32,098 nt of DNA from Mediterranea sp. (in: CFB group bacteria) (GTDB lineage: Bacteria > Bacteroidota > Bacteroidia > Bacteroidales > Bacteroidaceae), in contig JAISIZ010000054.1 of NCBI GenBank assembly GCA_031261785.1, forward strand, positions 1 to 32,098, given 5' to 3'. Each line of letters opens with the position of its first letter. Position 1 is the stretch's first letter. A program made the translations under genes and the position numbers. Shown here in pieces: positions 7,156 through 15,347 of this stretch. The notes under the pieces were generated by a model. It was not told where the DNA came from. It did not search any database and saw only the letters and a list, made by a program, of their open reading frames with translations.

Positions 7156-9225
7156 ATGAGAAAGAATCTGAAAAGAAACGTACTTGGCATCGTCTGTCTT
7201 TTCATCGCCCTCCTCGTATGGAATAGTTGCGATAGCGACATGCCAAAGCAGGAAGAAGTATCGCCTCCCGATTCCGCCGACATGGTGAAGATTCGCGTAG
7301 AGGTGACCAGCGATACCTACAAAGACGGCTCCTCGCCCACCCGCGCCGGGCAAACCCCCGAGCAGTTCATACAACCCGTGGGCGAAGACCTTGTGCTCGT
7401 CTCCGAGCTGACCGCCACACCCATCAACCGCGCCGCCACCACCCGCGCCCTGCTGCCCACCGGCACCAAGATACTCATGATCGTTTTCAAAGGCAACCAG
7501 CAAGATAGCATCCCCATCGGCATCCAAGCCCTCGAAGTGGGCGACGATGGCAGTCTCACCATCAGCCTGCCCAACTCCGACACCCCCTACAGCCTGGTAC
7601 TCTACTCGGAGAACAGCGCCGAGACCCAGTTCGACCCCGCCGACTTCGTGAGCGGGACGCTCACTGCCCAAGGCGACGACGGCTACCAACGGATAGACGG
7701 CGGCGCGTTGGTTCGCACCCCCATCCCCACCACGGGAGCCGAAGGTAGCGCCATCCCCGCCGACATGCTCTACGCCCTGATACCCAATATCGACTCCCGC
7801 GCCAAGATCGCCTCCGTCACTCTCCGTCATGCCTTCGCCGAGCTGGACTGGACGCTCATGGTGAACCCCAACTCCGCCCTCGAGGAATCCATCGGCGCGG
7901 TCGACGCCGGCTTCTACCCCCGCTACCAGGACGCCACGCCCAACCTCGGCAAGATGGCGCTCATCGCCGATCCCGGCGACATCGCCCCCCAGACCATCTG
8001 GAGCGGTTCCGACCTGGCCGCCGACAACACCGAGCCGGGCAGCTTCTTCACCTACACCCACCCCGCGGGCGACGAACCCGAGCATACCTACACCGCCACC
8101 GTACGCTTCATCCCGGCCCACAGCCCGGCCACGCTCTTCATCAGCAAGCTCACCTTCAACACCAACAAGGGCGAACCGGCCACGCTCACCAACGACCCCT
8201 ACCCCATCAAGTCCACCAGCACCGGAGAGCCTATCACCTTCCAGCCCGGCATGAAATATACCGTGACGAGCAAGTTGACCAAGAAGGATTACTTCTTGTC
8301 GAAGCGTGTACTGGCGATAGCCCAAAGGACGCATCCCGAAAGAGTGGGAGCCGCCGGCGCCGCCGAACTCTTCCTCAAGAGTGCCGCCAACTTCTCGCTG
8401 ACAGGGACGGTGCCCGTCAACGGACTGACGATAGACGCGTCTGTCACTGCCAGCAGTAATGGAAACCTGTCGCGTAACCTCGCCCTCAGGGACTCTCTCG
8501 CCAGCGATACGCCCCCCGACATCATCATAGCCGCGGCATGCGGATGGGATTCGATTGTCTCGGCCAGCAACTTTACCGTCAAGCCCATACTCGACTACAT
8601 CGACAACGGAGGCGTAATGATCATATTCTTCGAAAACACCGACCTCACTTATAACAGCGTCAAGGCAGGTTTCGCCAAAGCCACGGACGGAAAACTATTG
8701 CTCGGCGGCGTGTTGGGAGAATCGGGAATGAGCTACGCGATGAACGCTCCCGCCAACGACCCCATCCTGACGGGAAAGAACGGGAACGTGACCTACAACT
8801 TCAACCCCGACCCAAGCGGGACAGCCTCCCTGGCGGGCAAATACTGGGGCGAATCGAACGAAAGAGCCGAGTATTTCGACATCGCGCCAGGAGCCGAAAA
8901 CGACTTTGTGATCTATTCGTCGCACGACGGCCATACCACCATGGTGCGCTACAAGCATAAGAACCTGCTCTTCGTCGGCGACTATGGCTTCATCGACAGC
9001 CCCGACGAGAGTATCGACCCCAGCACCACCGCCCATCCCTTCGCCATCGACTTCACCGCCGTCGACGCCAAAGGGCGCAAGACCTACCGCCCCGCGTCGA
9101 AAAACTACTCCACCGCGAGTGGAGACAGACACCTCGTCGACAACTCCCACATATTCGGCAACATCATGGCCTGGGCCATCTATCAGGCCGAGCACCATGG
9201 AATCAATAAGAGAAATCAGGAATGA
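7156..9225 (+). CDS. Fimbrial-anchor-like lipoprotein, paralog 1 (FimB/Mfa2-like, probable DUF4906)
   Basis: 689 aa. It has a lipoprotein signal peptide with lipobox VWNSC (C25), followed by acidic DSDMP, which resembles the surface-export signal of Bacteroidetes lipoproteins. The N-terminal half (40-370) has fimbrillin-like features: VKIRVEVTS, TRAG (62-65), LVSELTATPI, TTRALL (95-100), GTKILMIVFKGN, HAFAELDWTLMVNPNS, and a long beta-rich stretch ending in FQPGMKYTVTSKLTKKDYF. The C-terminal module (about 380-680) has GTVPVNGLTID, PDIIIAA..GWDS, ILDYIDNGGVMIIFFENTD, YKHKNLLFVGDYGF and IFGNIMAWAIYQAEHHG. Similar C-termini occur in DUF4906 proteins of fimbrial loci. It is probably an outer-membrane-anchored surface protein; the role in pili is inferred. 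First of three tandem paralogs. Confidence 0.8.
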   Translation: MRKNLKRNVLGIVCLFIALLVWNSCDSDMPKQEEVSPPDSADMVKIRVEVTSDTYKDGSSPTRAGQTPEQFIQPVGEDLVLVSELTATPINRAATTRALLPTGTKILMIVFKGNQQDSIPIGIQALEVGDDGSLTISLPNSDTPYSLVLYSENSAETQFDPADFVSGTLTAQGDDGYQRIDGGALVRTPIPTTGAEGSAIPADMLYALIPNIDSRAKIASVTLRHAFAELDWTLMVNPNSALEESIGAVDAGFYPRYQDATPNLGKMALIADPGDIAPQTIWSGSDLAADNTEPGSFFTYTHPAGDEPEHTYTATVRFIPAHSPATLFISKLTFNTNKGEPATLTNDPYPIKSTSTGEPITFQPGMKYTVTSKLTKKDYFLSKRVLAIAQRTHPERVGAAGAAELFLKSAANFSLTGTVPVNGLTIDASVTASSNGNLSRNLALRDSLASDTPPDIIIAAACGWDSIVSASNFTVKPILDYIDNGGVMIIFFENTDLTYNSVKAGFAKATDGKLLLGGVLGESGMSYAMNAPANDPILTGKNGNVTYNFNPDPSGTASLAGKYWGESNERAEYFDIAPGAENDFVIYSSHDGHTTMVRYKHKNLLFVGDYGFIDSPDESIDPSTTAHPFAIDFTAVDAKGRKTYRPASKNYSTASGDRHLVDNSHIFGNIMAWAIYQAEHHGINKRNQE

Positions 9226-9356
9226 AGAATCGCGGTACATGAAACTATAGAGACGTGGCGTGCCGCGTCTCGCCACTGGCAGAGGCACGTGCGCTCCATG
9301 CCAGCCATCGCGAATAAAGACGTCTTTTTTATCCACTAAAAATAGAGCGTTACACT
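9226..9356. other. Gap between paralogs 1 and 2
   Basis: 131 nt. It begins with sequence shared with the end of paralog 2 (AATGAAGAATCGCGGT at 9221-9236 and again at 11470-11485, containing both stop codons), evidence for duplication of a unit including the 3' end. It also holds the palindrome at 9250-9271 and the self-complementary AAAGACGTCTTT followed by T's (about 9317-9332), a possible weak terminator or attenuator. No copy of the direct-repeat promoter is present, so paralog 2 is probably co-transcribed with paralog 1. Confidence 0.5.
9250..9271. repeat. REP-like palindrome
   Basis: GAGACGTGGC-GT-GCCGCGTCTC: 10-bp arms with a single G-T wobble and a 2-nt centre. No T run follows, so it looks more like a dispersed REP-type palindrome than a terminator. 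Confidence 0.55.
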
Positions 9357-11474
9357 ATGAGAAAGTATGCATTCATTATTTTGTGCGCCTCGGCGCTCCT
9401 CTCCTTGGGGAGTTGCGCCGACAACGACGCCACCAGAGAGAAAGTGACCAACCCCGTCCCGCCGTCCGTAGACAATGGCATGGTGACATTTGGATTGTCG
9501 GTGAGCGGCGGAAGCTACACCAACGGAAACGTGCGTACCCGCATCGTGCCCGCGCGGCCCGCGCAGTACGTGCAGGAGGTCGGCGACGACTTCGTGCTCG
9601 TCTCCGAGCTGACCGCCACACCCATCACCCGCGCCGCCTCCGGCGGCACCCCGCTGGAAGCGGGACGGAAAGTCCTCGTGCTCGTGTTCGACGACAACGA
9701 CGCCAACCTTAACGCCGGCGACAGCACCGTCATTGGCTACCAACAGCTCGCGGTCAACGAGCGCAACCACCTCAACATCAGCCTCCCCGAATCCGAGACC
9801 CCCTACCGCCTGCTCCTCTATACCGAGAACGGCACGGCCAACTTCGACGTCGACCAGTTTGTCGACACCTCGTCGTTCACCCTCCTCGACGCCGACAAAG
9901 GGTATTATGAAGGAAGCGGCTCCCTGCGCCGGAAAGCCGTAAGCTTCGCCGGCGAGGCCGGGAGCCAGATTCCCGCCGACGCCATGTACGCCCTGCTCGA
10001 CAACGTCTCGGCCGACCCCGACAGTCCGTCCATACCCGAAGCGGCCACCCTCCACCACCCCTTCGCCCAACTGACGTGGACACTCGAAGTCAATCCCAAC
10101 TCCGCCATCGGCGAATCCATTGGCGCCATCGACGCCGCCTTCTATCCCCGCTACTCGAGCGCCACGCTCAATCTGGGGCGCGTCGCCGTGGCCAACAATC
10201 CCGACGACATCGACCCGCAGGCCACCTGGAGCGGCGGCACCCTGACCACCGCCCAGGCACCCGGCAGCCTCTTCGCCTACACGGCCACCGGCAGCGAGAA
10301 AAAGTACGTCTACGAGGAAAGCGTGCGCTTCGTCCCCGCTACGAATTCCACCCTGCCCTCCACCCTCGTGATCAACTCCATCACCTTCAACACCAACAAG
10401 GCCGAGCCGGCCACACTCACCGACAACGCCTATCCCATCAAGGCCATCGCCGACGACGACGCCCTGGTGTTCCAGCCCGGCATGAAGTACACCGTCACCA
10501 GCAAGCTCACCAAGAAGGATTACTTCCTCTCCAAGCGCGTGCTCCCCGTCACCTCCTCCCCGGGAACGTACGGATACGCCGGCGATAGCGGAGCTTCAGG
10601 CCTGTTCCTCCAAAGCCTGTCCAATTTCTCGCTCACGGGGACGGTGCCTGTCAACGGCCTCACCATTGACACCGCCCTCGACCCGCCATCGCAAGACATC
10701 TCCTCCTTCGCGCCGCTCGCCGATGCCCTCACGGCCGGGACACCCCCCGACATCGTCATCTTCGGCGAACCCTGCTACTGGGATTCGGTGAGCACGACCT
10801 CCAGGGCTATACTCGATTACCTCAACGGCGGAGGCGTAGTCATCATGTTCTACGGAGGCGGAACGAGCGCCCTCGCCAACGGCGGGCTTCTGAAAGCCAC
10901 CGACTATAAGCTCTCCCTCACCAGCACGGTAACCCTCGCGGACGGATCGAGCTATCTGATGAACGGCGGCGACGTGGCCAGCGACGACCCCATCATGACG
11001 GGCGTCATCGACGACGTGAGCTACTACTTCAAAACCACGACCGACGGAAGCTCCGTGGCCGGCAAGTATTGGGGAATCGGAGCCACCACCATCCAACGGT
11101 TCGAGATAAAGTCGGGCAGCGAGAGCGACTTCGCCGTCTACTCCGTGCATCCCAACCCCAATATCGATCCGCCCGCCGAAGGCTACAAGCCCACCATGCT
11201 CCGCTACAAGCACAAGAACTTCCTCCTCGTGGGTGATAGGCAATTTCTCGAAGGACCGGCAGCCGGAAGTACCAGTACCAACAGCAATCCGTTTGCCATC
11301 AACCTCACCGAAATAGATGCCAAAGGGCGCAATACTTACCGCGCCGCATCCAAGAATTATGGCGCGTACGGCATAACCCGTCCCGTAGACAATTCCTGGA
11401 TTTTTGGCAACATCATGGCCTGGGCCATCTACCAAGCCGAGCACCATGGCATCAATACGGAAAATGAAGAATGA
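9357..11474 (+). CDS. Fimbrial-anchor-like lipoprotein, paralog 2 (FimB/Mfa2-like, probable DUF4906)
   Basis: 705 aa. The lipobox is LGSC (C20), followed by ADNDATRE. It has the same two-part design as paralog 1: an N-terminal beta-rich half with MVTFGLSVSGG, VRTRIVP, FVLVSELTATPITRAA, GRKVLVLVFDDN, HPFAQLTWTLEVNPNSAIGESIGAIDA and FQPGMKYTVTSKLTKKDYFLSKRVL (these last blocks nearly identical to paralog 1), and a C-terminal module with GTVPVNGLTID, PDIVIFGEPCYWDS, ILDYLNGGGVVIMFYGG, SVAGKYWG, YKHKNFLLVGDRQFL and IFGNIMAWAIYQAEHHG. The strongest conservation to paralog 1 is around the N/C junction and the last 20 residues, as expected for a recent tandem duplication. Likely an outer membrane surface lipoprotein; the partner fimbrial subunit is not in this window. 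Confidence 0.8.
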   Translation: MRKYAFIILCASALLSLGSCADNDATREKVTNPVPPSVDNGMVTFGLSVSGGSYTNGNVRTRIVPARPAQYVQEVGDDFVLVSELTATPITRAASGGTPLEAGRKVLVLVFDDNDANLNAGDSTVIGYQQLAVNERNHLNISLPESETPYRLLLYTENGTANFDVDQFVDTSSFTLLDADKGYYEGSGSLRRKAVSFAGEAGSQIPADAMYALLDNVSADPDSPSIPEAATLHHPFAQLTWTLEVNPNSAIGESIGAIDAAFYPRYSSATLNLGRVAVANNPDDIDPQATWSGGTLTTAQAPGSLFAYTATGSEKKYVYEESVRFVPATNSTLPSTLVINSITFNTNKAEPATLTDNAYPIKAIADDDALVFQPGMKYTVTSKLTKKDYFLSKRVLPVTSSPGTYGYAGDSGASGLFLQSLSNFSLTGTVPVNGLTIDTALDPPSQDISSFAPLADALTAGTPPDIVIFGEPCYWDSVSTTSRAILDYLNGGGVVIMFYGGGTSALANGGLLKATDYKLSLTSTVTLADGSSYLMNGGDVASDDPIMTGVIDDVSYYFKTTTDGSSVAGKYWGIGATTIQRFEIKSGSESDFAVYSVHPNPNIDPPAEGYKPTMLRYKHKNFLLVGDRQFLEGPAAGSTSTNSNPFAINLTEIDAKGRNTYRAASKNYGAYGITRPVDNSWIFGNIMAWAIYQAEHHGINTENEE

Positions 11475-11811
11475 AGAATCGCGGTGCACGCCACATGTCC
11501 CTACATCCCAACCGCTAAATATAATCCGCGCGAATCCGCGCGATCCGTGATGAACAAAAGCCTGTGTCCTCCGTAGTGGTTAAGCTAAATTAATAACCCT
11601 CATGTACGAAAGGGGACATATTGTGGACAAAATGGGACACCTATATGCGGAGAAAAGCCGAACTTTGCCGCTCGGAACAAATCCCGCGTCCACCGTGCCG
11701 CGGGGATGAACCTACGTCCCGCGCCTGCCGGCTCCGCGCCGGTAGGTGCCGCGTACGAGAGACATAGTTTACATTTGAAAAAACGAGAAAGTAATAACTA
11801 AAGAGAGAAGT
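11475..11811. other. 337-nt gap between paralogs 2 and 3
   Basis: Contents in order: the shared post-stop sequence (to 11485), a short direct repeat of ATCCGCGCG (about 11525-11545), the direct-repeat promoter (11604-11667), and a GC-rich leader with an 8-bp hairpin (CCTGCCGG at 11724-11731 with CCGGTAGG at 11739-11746). No gene is visible. The promoter suggests that paralog 3 is a separate transcription unit. Confidence 0.55.
11604..11667 (+). promoter_or_regulatory. Activator-type promoter of lipoprotein paralog 3 (two direct repeats plus -7 box)
   Basis: Direct repeats GTACGAAAGGGGAC (11604-11617) and GGACAAAATGGGAC (11625-11638) are 21 bp apart, and a -7-like GAACTTTG (11660-11667) follows exactly 21 nt after the second repeat. 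Geometry and sequence match 6941-7004, while the leaders downstream differ, which points to functional conservation of this block. Confidence 0.65.
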
Positions 11812-13986
11812 ATGAAAAAGAACGTACTCTACATGCTGTGCGCGTCCGCCCTGCTCGCCTTGGGCGCCTGCGCCGAGGACATCGCCGCCCCGGCAGATGT
11901 CGATCCCGTATCTCCACCCGAGGCCAACGGCCTCGTAAGGATTCGCCTCTCCGTGCAGAACGAAGACTACCAGGACGCTGCCCAGCAAACACGCGTCGTC
12001 CCCGAAGAACCCGTACAGTTCGTACAGGAACTGGGCGACGGCTACACGCTCGTCTCCGAACTCACACCCGCCCCCAAGACACGGGCCGGGAGCGTCCAGC
12101 TGGAGACAGGAACCAAGGTGCTCATGATCGCGTTCGAACGCAACGCCGAGAGAAGCTACAAGGATAGCATCCCCATCGGCTACCAGCAAATCGCAATAAA
12201 CGAAACCGGAGAGGCCGAATTCGACCTCCCCGCGTCGGATATCCCGTACCGCGTGGTGTTCTATACGGAAAATAGCAAGACAGACTTCACTTCCTCTGAT
12301 ATCGGAAATATCATATCCTACTCTGGTACAGGTGTTACCACCCCCGTGGGAACAAATGGATACTATAAGTTGCCCACCACCAGCCGCCTCCTAAGGAGAA
12401 CTGTCCCCACCACGGGAACTGAGTCCACCAACAGCGAGATTCCCGTCGACGTGATGTACGCCGTGATCGACAACGTGACTGTCCCCGCCGACGGCGAACC
12501 CACGATGACTCCCACGTGGGCCACCTTCAAGCACCCCTTCGCGATGCTCAACTGGACGCTCATGGTCAATCCCAGCGCTACCAACCATGAATATATTGCC
12601 CGTACGGAGATTGGCCTCTATCCCCGCCGCAAGGGGGTAGCCATGAACCTTGGCTTTCTGGCCAAGGCCGAGGATCCGGCCTCCGTTCCCGCGCAAAGCA
12701 CCTGGAGTCCAAGCCGTTCCGATGCCTCAGCCGTGATCGACCTGATGCCAGTCCAGGAGAACACCGGCAGCTTCCTCAACTACGACATCTATACAGACCC
12801 ATCCGTGGCGGGCCAGCAACTGACGACCCTCGTCCAAAGTCTCCGTTTCATCCCCGCCTCCAACTCGGATGTCGCCTCCACCCTCGCCGTGAAGAAGCTC
12901 ACCTTCGAGACCGATTACGACTCCGTCACCATCCGCAAAAGATATCCCATCAAGGTCACCAATGGAGGCGCGCCACTCGTCTTCCAAGCCGGAAAGCAGT
13001 ACAACATCACCAGCAAGCTGACGAAGGCGCCGTTCTTCAAGCCGAAGAAGGTTTTGGGGATATCAGACGACAATGGCATCTATGGCATAGGGACCGGGGG
13101 CGGATCAAATCTGTTCCTGACCAGTCGGGCCAATTTCTCCGCAAGCGGAGGAACAGTCCCCGTGAATGGACTGACGATCACGACTTTCCATGATGATTTA
13201 TACAGTAGCATAAGTAACCGGCCCGCACTTACGACCCTGCTGACAACTCCCTCGAGCCGCCCCGATATCATCGTTATGAGCGTATATGCGCATTGGGACT
13301 GGGTAGCGTCCTCCCCGAACAGTTACCCTACCTCAACAGCCATCAAGAATTACTTGGACAACGGAGGAGTAGTCATTCAATTTGTCGAGAATAACGCGGC
13401 AGCAGCCTCGAGAGGCCTTTCGTACGTGACCGAGGGTAAGCTCACGATAGCCGAGACGGGGCTTTCCCCGGTAATCTACCCAATGAATGGTCCGGAGAAT
13501 GATCCCATCATGTCGGGTGAAGTGGGAGGGGTGACTTACAACTTTAAGTCCGACGAAAATGGAAGTACCGCTTCGTTAGTAGGTAAAAATTGGGGAGCAG
13601 ATTATATCGGAACCACGACAACGTTCGCGATCGACCCCAATTACGCCGACGACTTTGTGGTCTATTCAACGTCGAGCACGAGCCAACCGGTCATGCTCCG
13701 CTATAAAAACACGAACCTCTTCGTTTGTGGCGACGCGGGATTCTTGACCAGCGCAACAGGTACGACGGACAACATGGGGAATAACTACGATTATCCATTC
13801 GTCTTCAACCGGACCGCTACCGTAGACGGAGAAAACACCTATCGAGCCGTATCGAAAACCTATGGTGGAACCACGACCAGAATCGACAACGCCCAAATCT
13901 TCGGCAACATCATGGCATGGGCCATCTACCAAGCCGAGCATTATGGCATCAATACCGGCAATTTCTCAAAGAGGCCAAAAGAATAA
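11812..13986 (+). CDS. Fimbrial-anchor-like lipoprotein, paralog 3 (FimB/Mfa2-like, probable DUF4906)
   Basis: 724 aa. The lipobox is LGAC (C20), followed by AEDIAAP. The N-terminal half carries VRIRLSVQNEDY, QQTRVVPEEPVQFVQELGD, LVSELTPAPKTRAG, GTKVLMIAFERN, HPFAMLNWTLMVNPSA and FQAGKQYNITSKLTKAPFF. The C-terminal module carries GGTVPVNGLTI, PDIIVMSVYAHWDW, IKNYLDNGGVVIQFVENNA, YPMNGPENDPIMSGEVGGVTYNF, YKNTNLFVCGDAGFL and IFGNIMAWAIYQAEHYG. It is the most diverged of the three, with changed lysine-rich junction residues, and its second half is less GC-rich than the first. It probably shares the role of its paralogs as a surface lipoprotein, with its own promoter. Divergence of the middle region may mean antigenic or partner variation (inference). 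Confidence 0.8.
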   Translation: MKKNVLYMLCASALLALGACAEDIAAPADVDPVSPPEANGLVRIRLSVQNEDYQDAAQQTRVVPEEPVQFVQELGDGYTLVSELTPAPKTRAGSVQLETGTKVLMIAFERNAERSYKDSIPIGYQQIAINETGEAEFDLPASDIPYRVVFYTENSKTDFTSSDIGNIISYSGTGVTTPVGTNGYYKLPTTSRLLRRTVPTTGTESTNSEIPVDVMYAVIDNVTVPADGEPTMTPTWATFKHPFAMLNWTLMVNPSATNHEYIARTEIGLYPRRKGVAMNLGFLAKAEDPASVPAQSTWSPSRSDASAVIDLMPVQENTGSFLNYDIYTDPSVAGQQLTTLVQSLRFIPASNSDVASTLAVKKLTFETDYDSVTIRKRYPIKVTNGGAPLVFQAGKQYNITSKLTKAPFFKPKKVLGISDDNGIYGIGTGGGSNLFLTSRANFSASGGTVPVNGLTITTFHDDLYSSISNRPALTTLLTTPSSRPDIIVMSVYAHWDWVASSPNSYPTSTAIKNYLDNGGVVIQFVENNAAAASRGLSYVTEGKLTIAETGLSPVIYPMNGPENDPIMSGEVGGVTYNFKSDENGSTASLVGKNWGADYIGTTTTFAIDPNYADDFVVYSTSSTSQPVMLRYKNTNLFVCGDAGFLTSATGTTDNMGNNYDYPFVFNRTATVDGENTYRAVSKTYGGTTTRIDNAQIFGNIMAWAIYQAEHYGINTGNFSKRPKE

Positions 13987-14049
13987 AAGCGGGTAACCCC
14001 ATGAACTGAAACCCTAACCCCCGACAATAAGCATTAAGTTCAAGACAAA

Positions 14050-14103
14050 GCGGCCGCGGACGGCGCTGATGGCGTAAAGCCATTCGGCGCTTGCCGCGGC
14101 CGC
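14050..14103. repeat. 54-nt strong hairpin
   Basis: The outer arms GCGGCCGCGG (14050-14059) and CCGCGGCCGC (14094-14103) pair perfectly. The inner part continues with a second stem (GGCGCTGA against TCGGCGC-side bases) up to ATGGC-GTAAA-GCCAT. No T run follows. It could end paralog 3 transcripts in a factor-assisted way or be the left end of the repeat element that begins here. Confidence 0.65.
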
Positions 14104-14383
14104 GGCGTATATCGTCCGGCGGCACGGGGTCTTCGCGATCCCGCGAATCCTTCATGCCGAGAACAAGGACAATTATCACCGCCGCGAAATCCCCGCGCTG
14201 GCGGCATGGACACTTATCGCCGCCGCGAAACCCTCATGCCGCAAACATGGACGATTATCGCCACCGCGAGAGGCCCGCGCGCGCCGCATGGAGGGTTCGC
14301 GTGTCCGCGATGGTTCCGTGCGCTCCGCACGGGGTCTTCGCGGCTCCGATAGCTTCTCGCGCACGGGACACCACCGTACCGCG
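14097..14383. repeat. Modular GC-rich element, seven 41-bp modules (central copy)
   Basis: Modules start at 14097, 14138, 14179, 14220, 14261, 14302 and 14343, all exactly 41 nt. Most begin with CCGCCGCGAA or a close variant. They alternate in type: alpha (14138, 14220; ending ACA-GG-C-ATTATC), beta (14179, 14261; with GCATGGACACTT-CG), then gamma (14302; CCGCGATGG..CCGCACGGGG). The same order alpha-beta-alpha-beta-gamma occurs at 31898-32098. 41 is not a multiple of 3, and no frame stays meaningful. There are no variable spacers, so it is not a CRISPR. Confidence 0.75.
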
Positions 14384-14421
14384 TGCGTGCGAAAGAAGCT
14401 TTCCGCCTACGGAGACTAATC

Positions 14422-15123
14422 TTATACCTTCCTTATTTCCAGATGCTCAATCGCGCGCCCGGTATCCAGCACCACATACTCCCGCAACCCCGTGTCCATG
14501 AACACCAGCCGCCTGTCTCCTTTCGCGACGGCCGTCACCTCTTTGATACGTGTATGCCCCACGACCTGGTCGTAATCGGGCAGCGCCGTCTCGAACAACG
14601 AATCCGGACGTATCCAGAGCGGACCTTGGTAGGGGTCGTCACCCTTGCTCGAGCTGCCGGGCCTCTCCACGAAATCGGCCACGAGCGGACGGGAACGGAA
14701 GGCTTTGTTGATGTCGGCAATCTCACCGAAGCCATGCTCATCCATCCACACGCCGCCAACGCCGGCGTGCGAGAAGAGGTATCCATCGTACGCGGCGCAT
14801 GCCAGCAACGTGCCTTCACGGATCAGCTCCATCAGGGTGTCGCCCGCGAGTATCCGCGTGAGCAGGCTGTATTGGTTGGTGCGCGCGCCACCTACGTATT
14901 GCAAGTCGTGATTGCCCGCAAGCAAGTCCACCCGCCCGAACTCCTCCCTAAACTCGAGGATGTCGGCAAAGTTGTCGTCTTGGTCCTGCGAGAGGACGTT
15001 CGCCGACTTGCTGTCGAAGTAATCGCCCAAGAAGACGAAACGGTCGACGCCGCGCCGCTCTCTCCGCACGATGTCTTTCCACCGCGTAGAGCCATGAATA
15101 TCACTGATGACGCATATCTTCAT
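14422..15123 (-). CDS. Calcineurin-like metallophosphoesterase
   Basis: 233 aa, cytoplasmic. All metal-binding motifs of the calcineurin-like fold are present in order: SDIHG (D8, H10), GDYFDS (D34), GNHD (N71-H72-D73), FSHAG (H119) and GHT (H190). The size and the GDYFDS/FSHAGVGG pattern fit small serine/threonine-phosphatase-like or ApaH-like enzymes, but the substrate cannot be told. It is divergent from mutS2, with its own -7 box (15218-15225, minus strand) and a leader of about 85 nt. Confidence 0.88.
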   Translation of the reverse strand: MKICVISDIHGSTRWKDIVRRERRGVDRFVFLGDYFDSKSANVLSQDQDDNFADILEFREEFGRVDLLAGNHDLQYVGGARTNQYSLLTRILAGDTLMELIREGTLLACAAYDGYLFSHAGVGGVWMDEHGFGEIADINKAFRSRPLVADFVERPGSSSKGDDPYQGPLWIRPDSLFETALPDYDQVVGHTRIKEVTAVAKGDRRLVFMDTGLREYVVLDTGRAIEHLEIRKV

Positions 15124-15217
15124 CTCATCATTGCTGTTTACTTGTCCGGTCGGCCACTCCCTTCAATCTCGCCCGATGGAGGGAGAGTTTCGCCTGACAT
15201 GGTTCCTTTTTGGCAGG

Positions 15218-15225
15218 CAAAGATA
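15218..15225 (-). promoter_or_regulatory. -7 box of the metallophosphoesterase gene
   Basis: Minus-strand TATCTTTG, a perfect TAnnTTTG match. No TTG at the -33 distance. Confidence 0.6.
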
Positions 15226-15278
15226 GACAAAAAGAGGGAACCTTCGGCCGTTAGCGCCCCGAAAGTGTGGGTGAGCGC

Positions 15279-15309
15279 TTGCGCGTCTGACAAGAATAGC
15301 GTACTTTTG
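15279..15309 (+). promoter_or_regulatory. mutS2 promoter (-33 and -7 boxes)
   Basis: TTG (15279-15281), a 20-nt spacer and TACTTTTG (15302-15309): the full Bacteroidetes primary-sigma promoter layout. The transcript should start near 15316. Confidence 0.75.
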
Positions 15310-15347
15310 CCGCATCAATCAACGTGAATATGGAGGCGAAACCAGTA

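Larger units (their letters stand above)
13987..14421. other. 435-nt convergent gap with hairpin and modular repeat element
   Basis: Lies between the ends of paralog 3 (+) and the phosphoesterase gene (-). It holds the long hairpin at 14050-14103 and the 41-bp modular array at 14097-14383. Open frames across it are by-products of high GC and have no gene-like composition. Confidence 0.6.

Noticed and set aside
7108..8334. 408-aa antisense frame under paralog 1
   Set aside because: G/V/A-rich shadow frame with no motif; it also covers the paralog 1 start and leader.
14091..14501. 136-aa frame through the 41-bp modular element
   Set aside because: The 41-bp modules shift frame each time, the composition is R/P/A-rich, and no ortholog-like features are visible.
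15324..15347. GTG start for mutS2
   Set aside because: Possible, but it lies only about 8 nt after the predicted transcript start; homologues typically begin MIYPQNFE.
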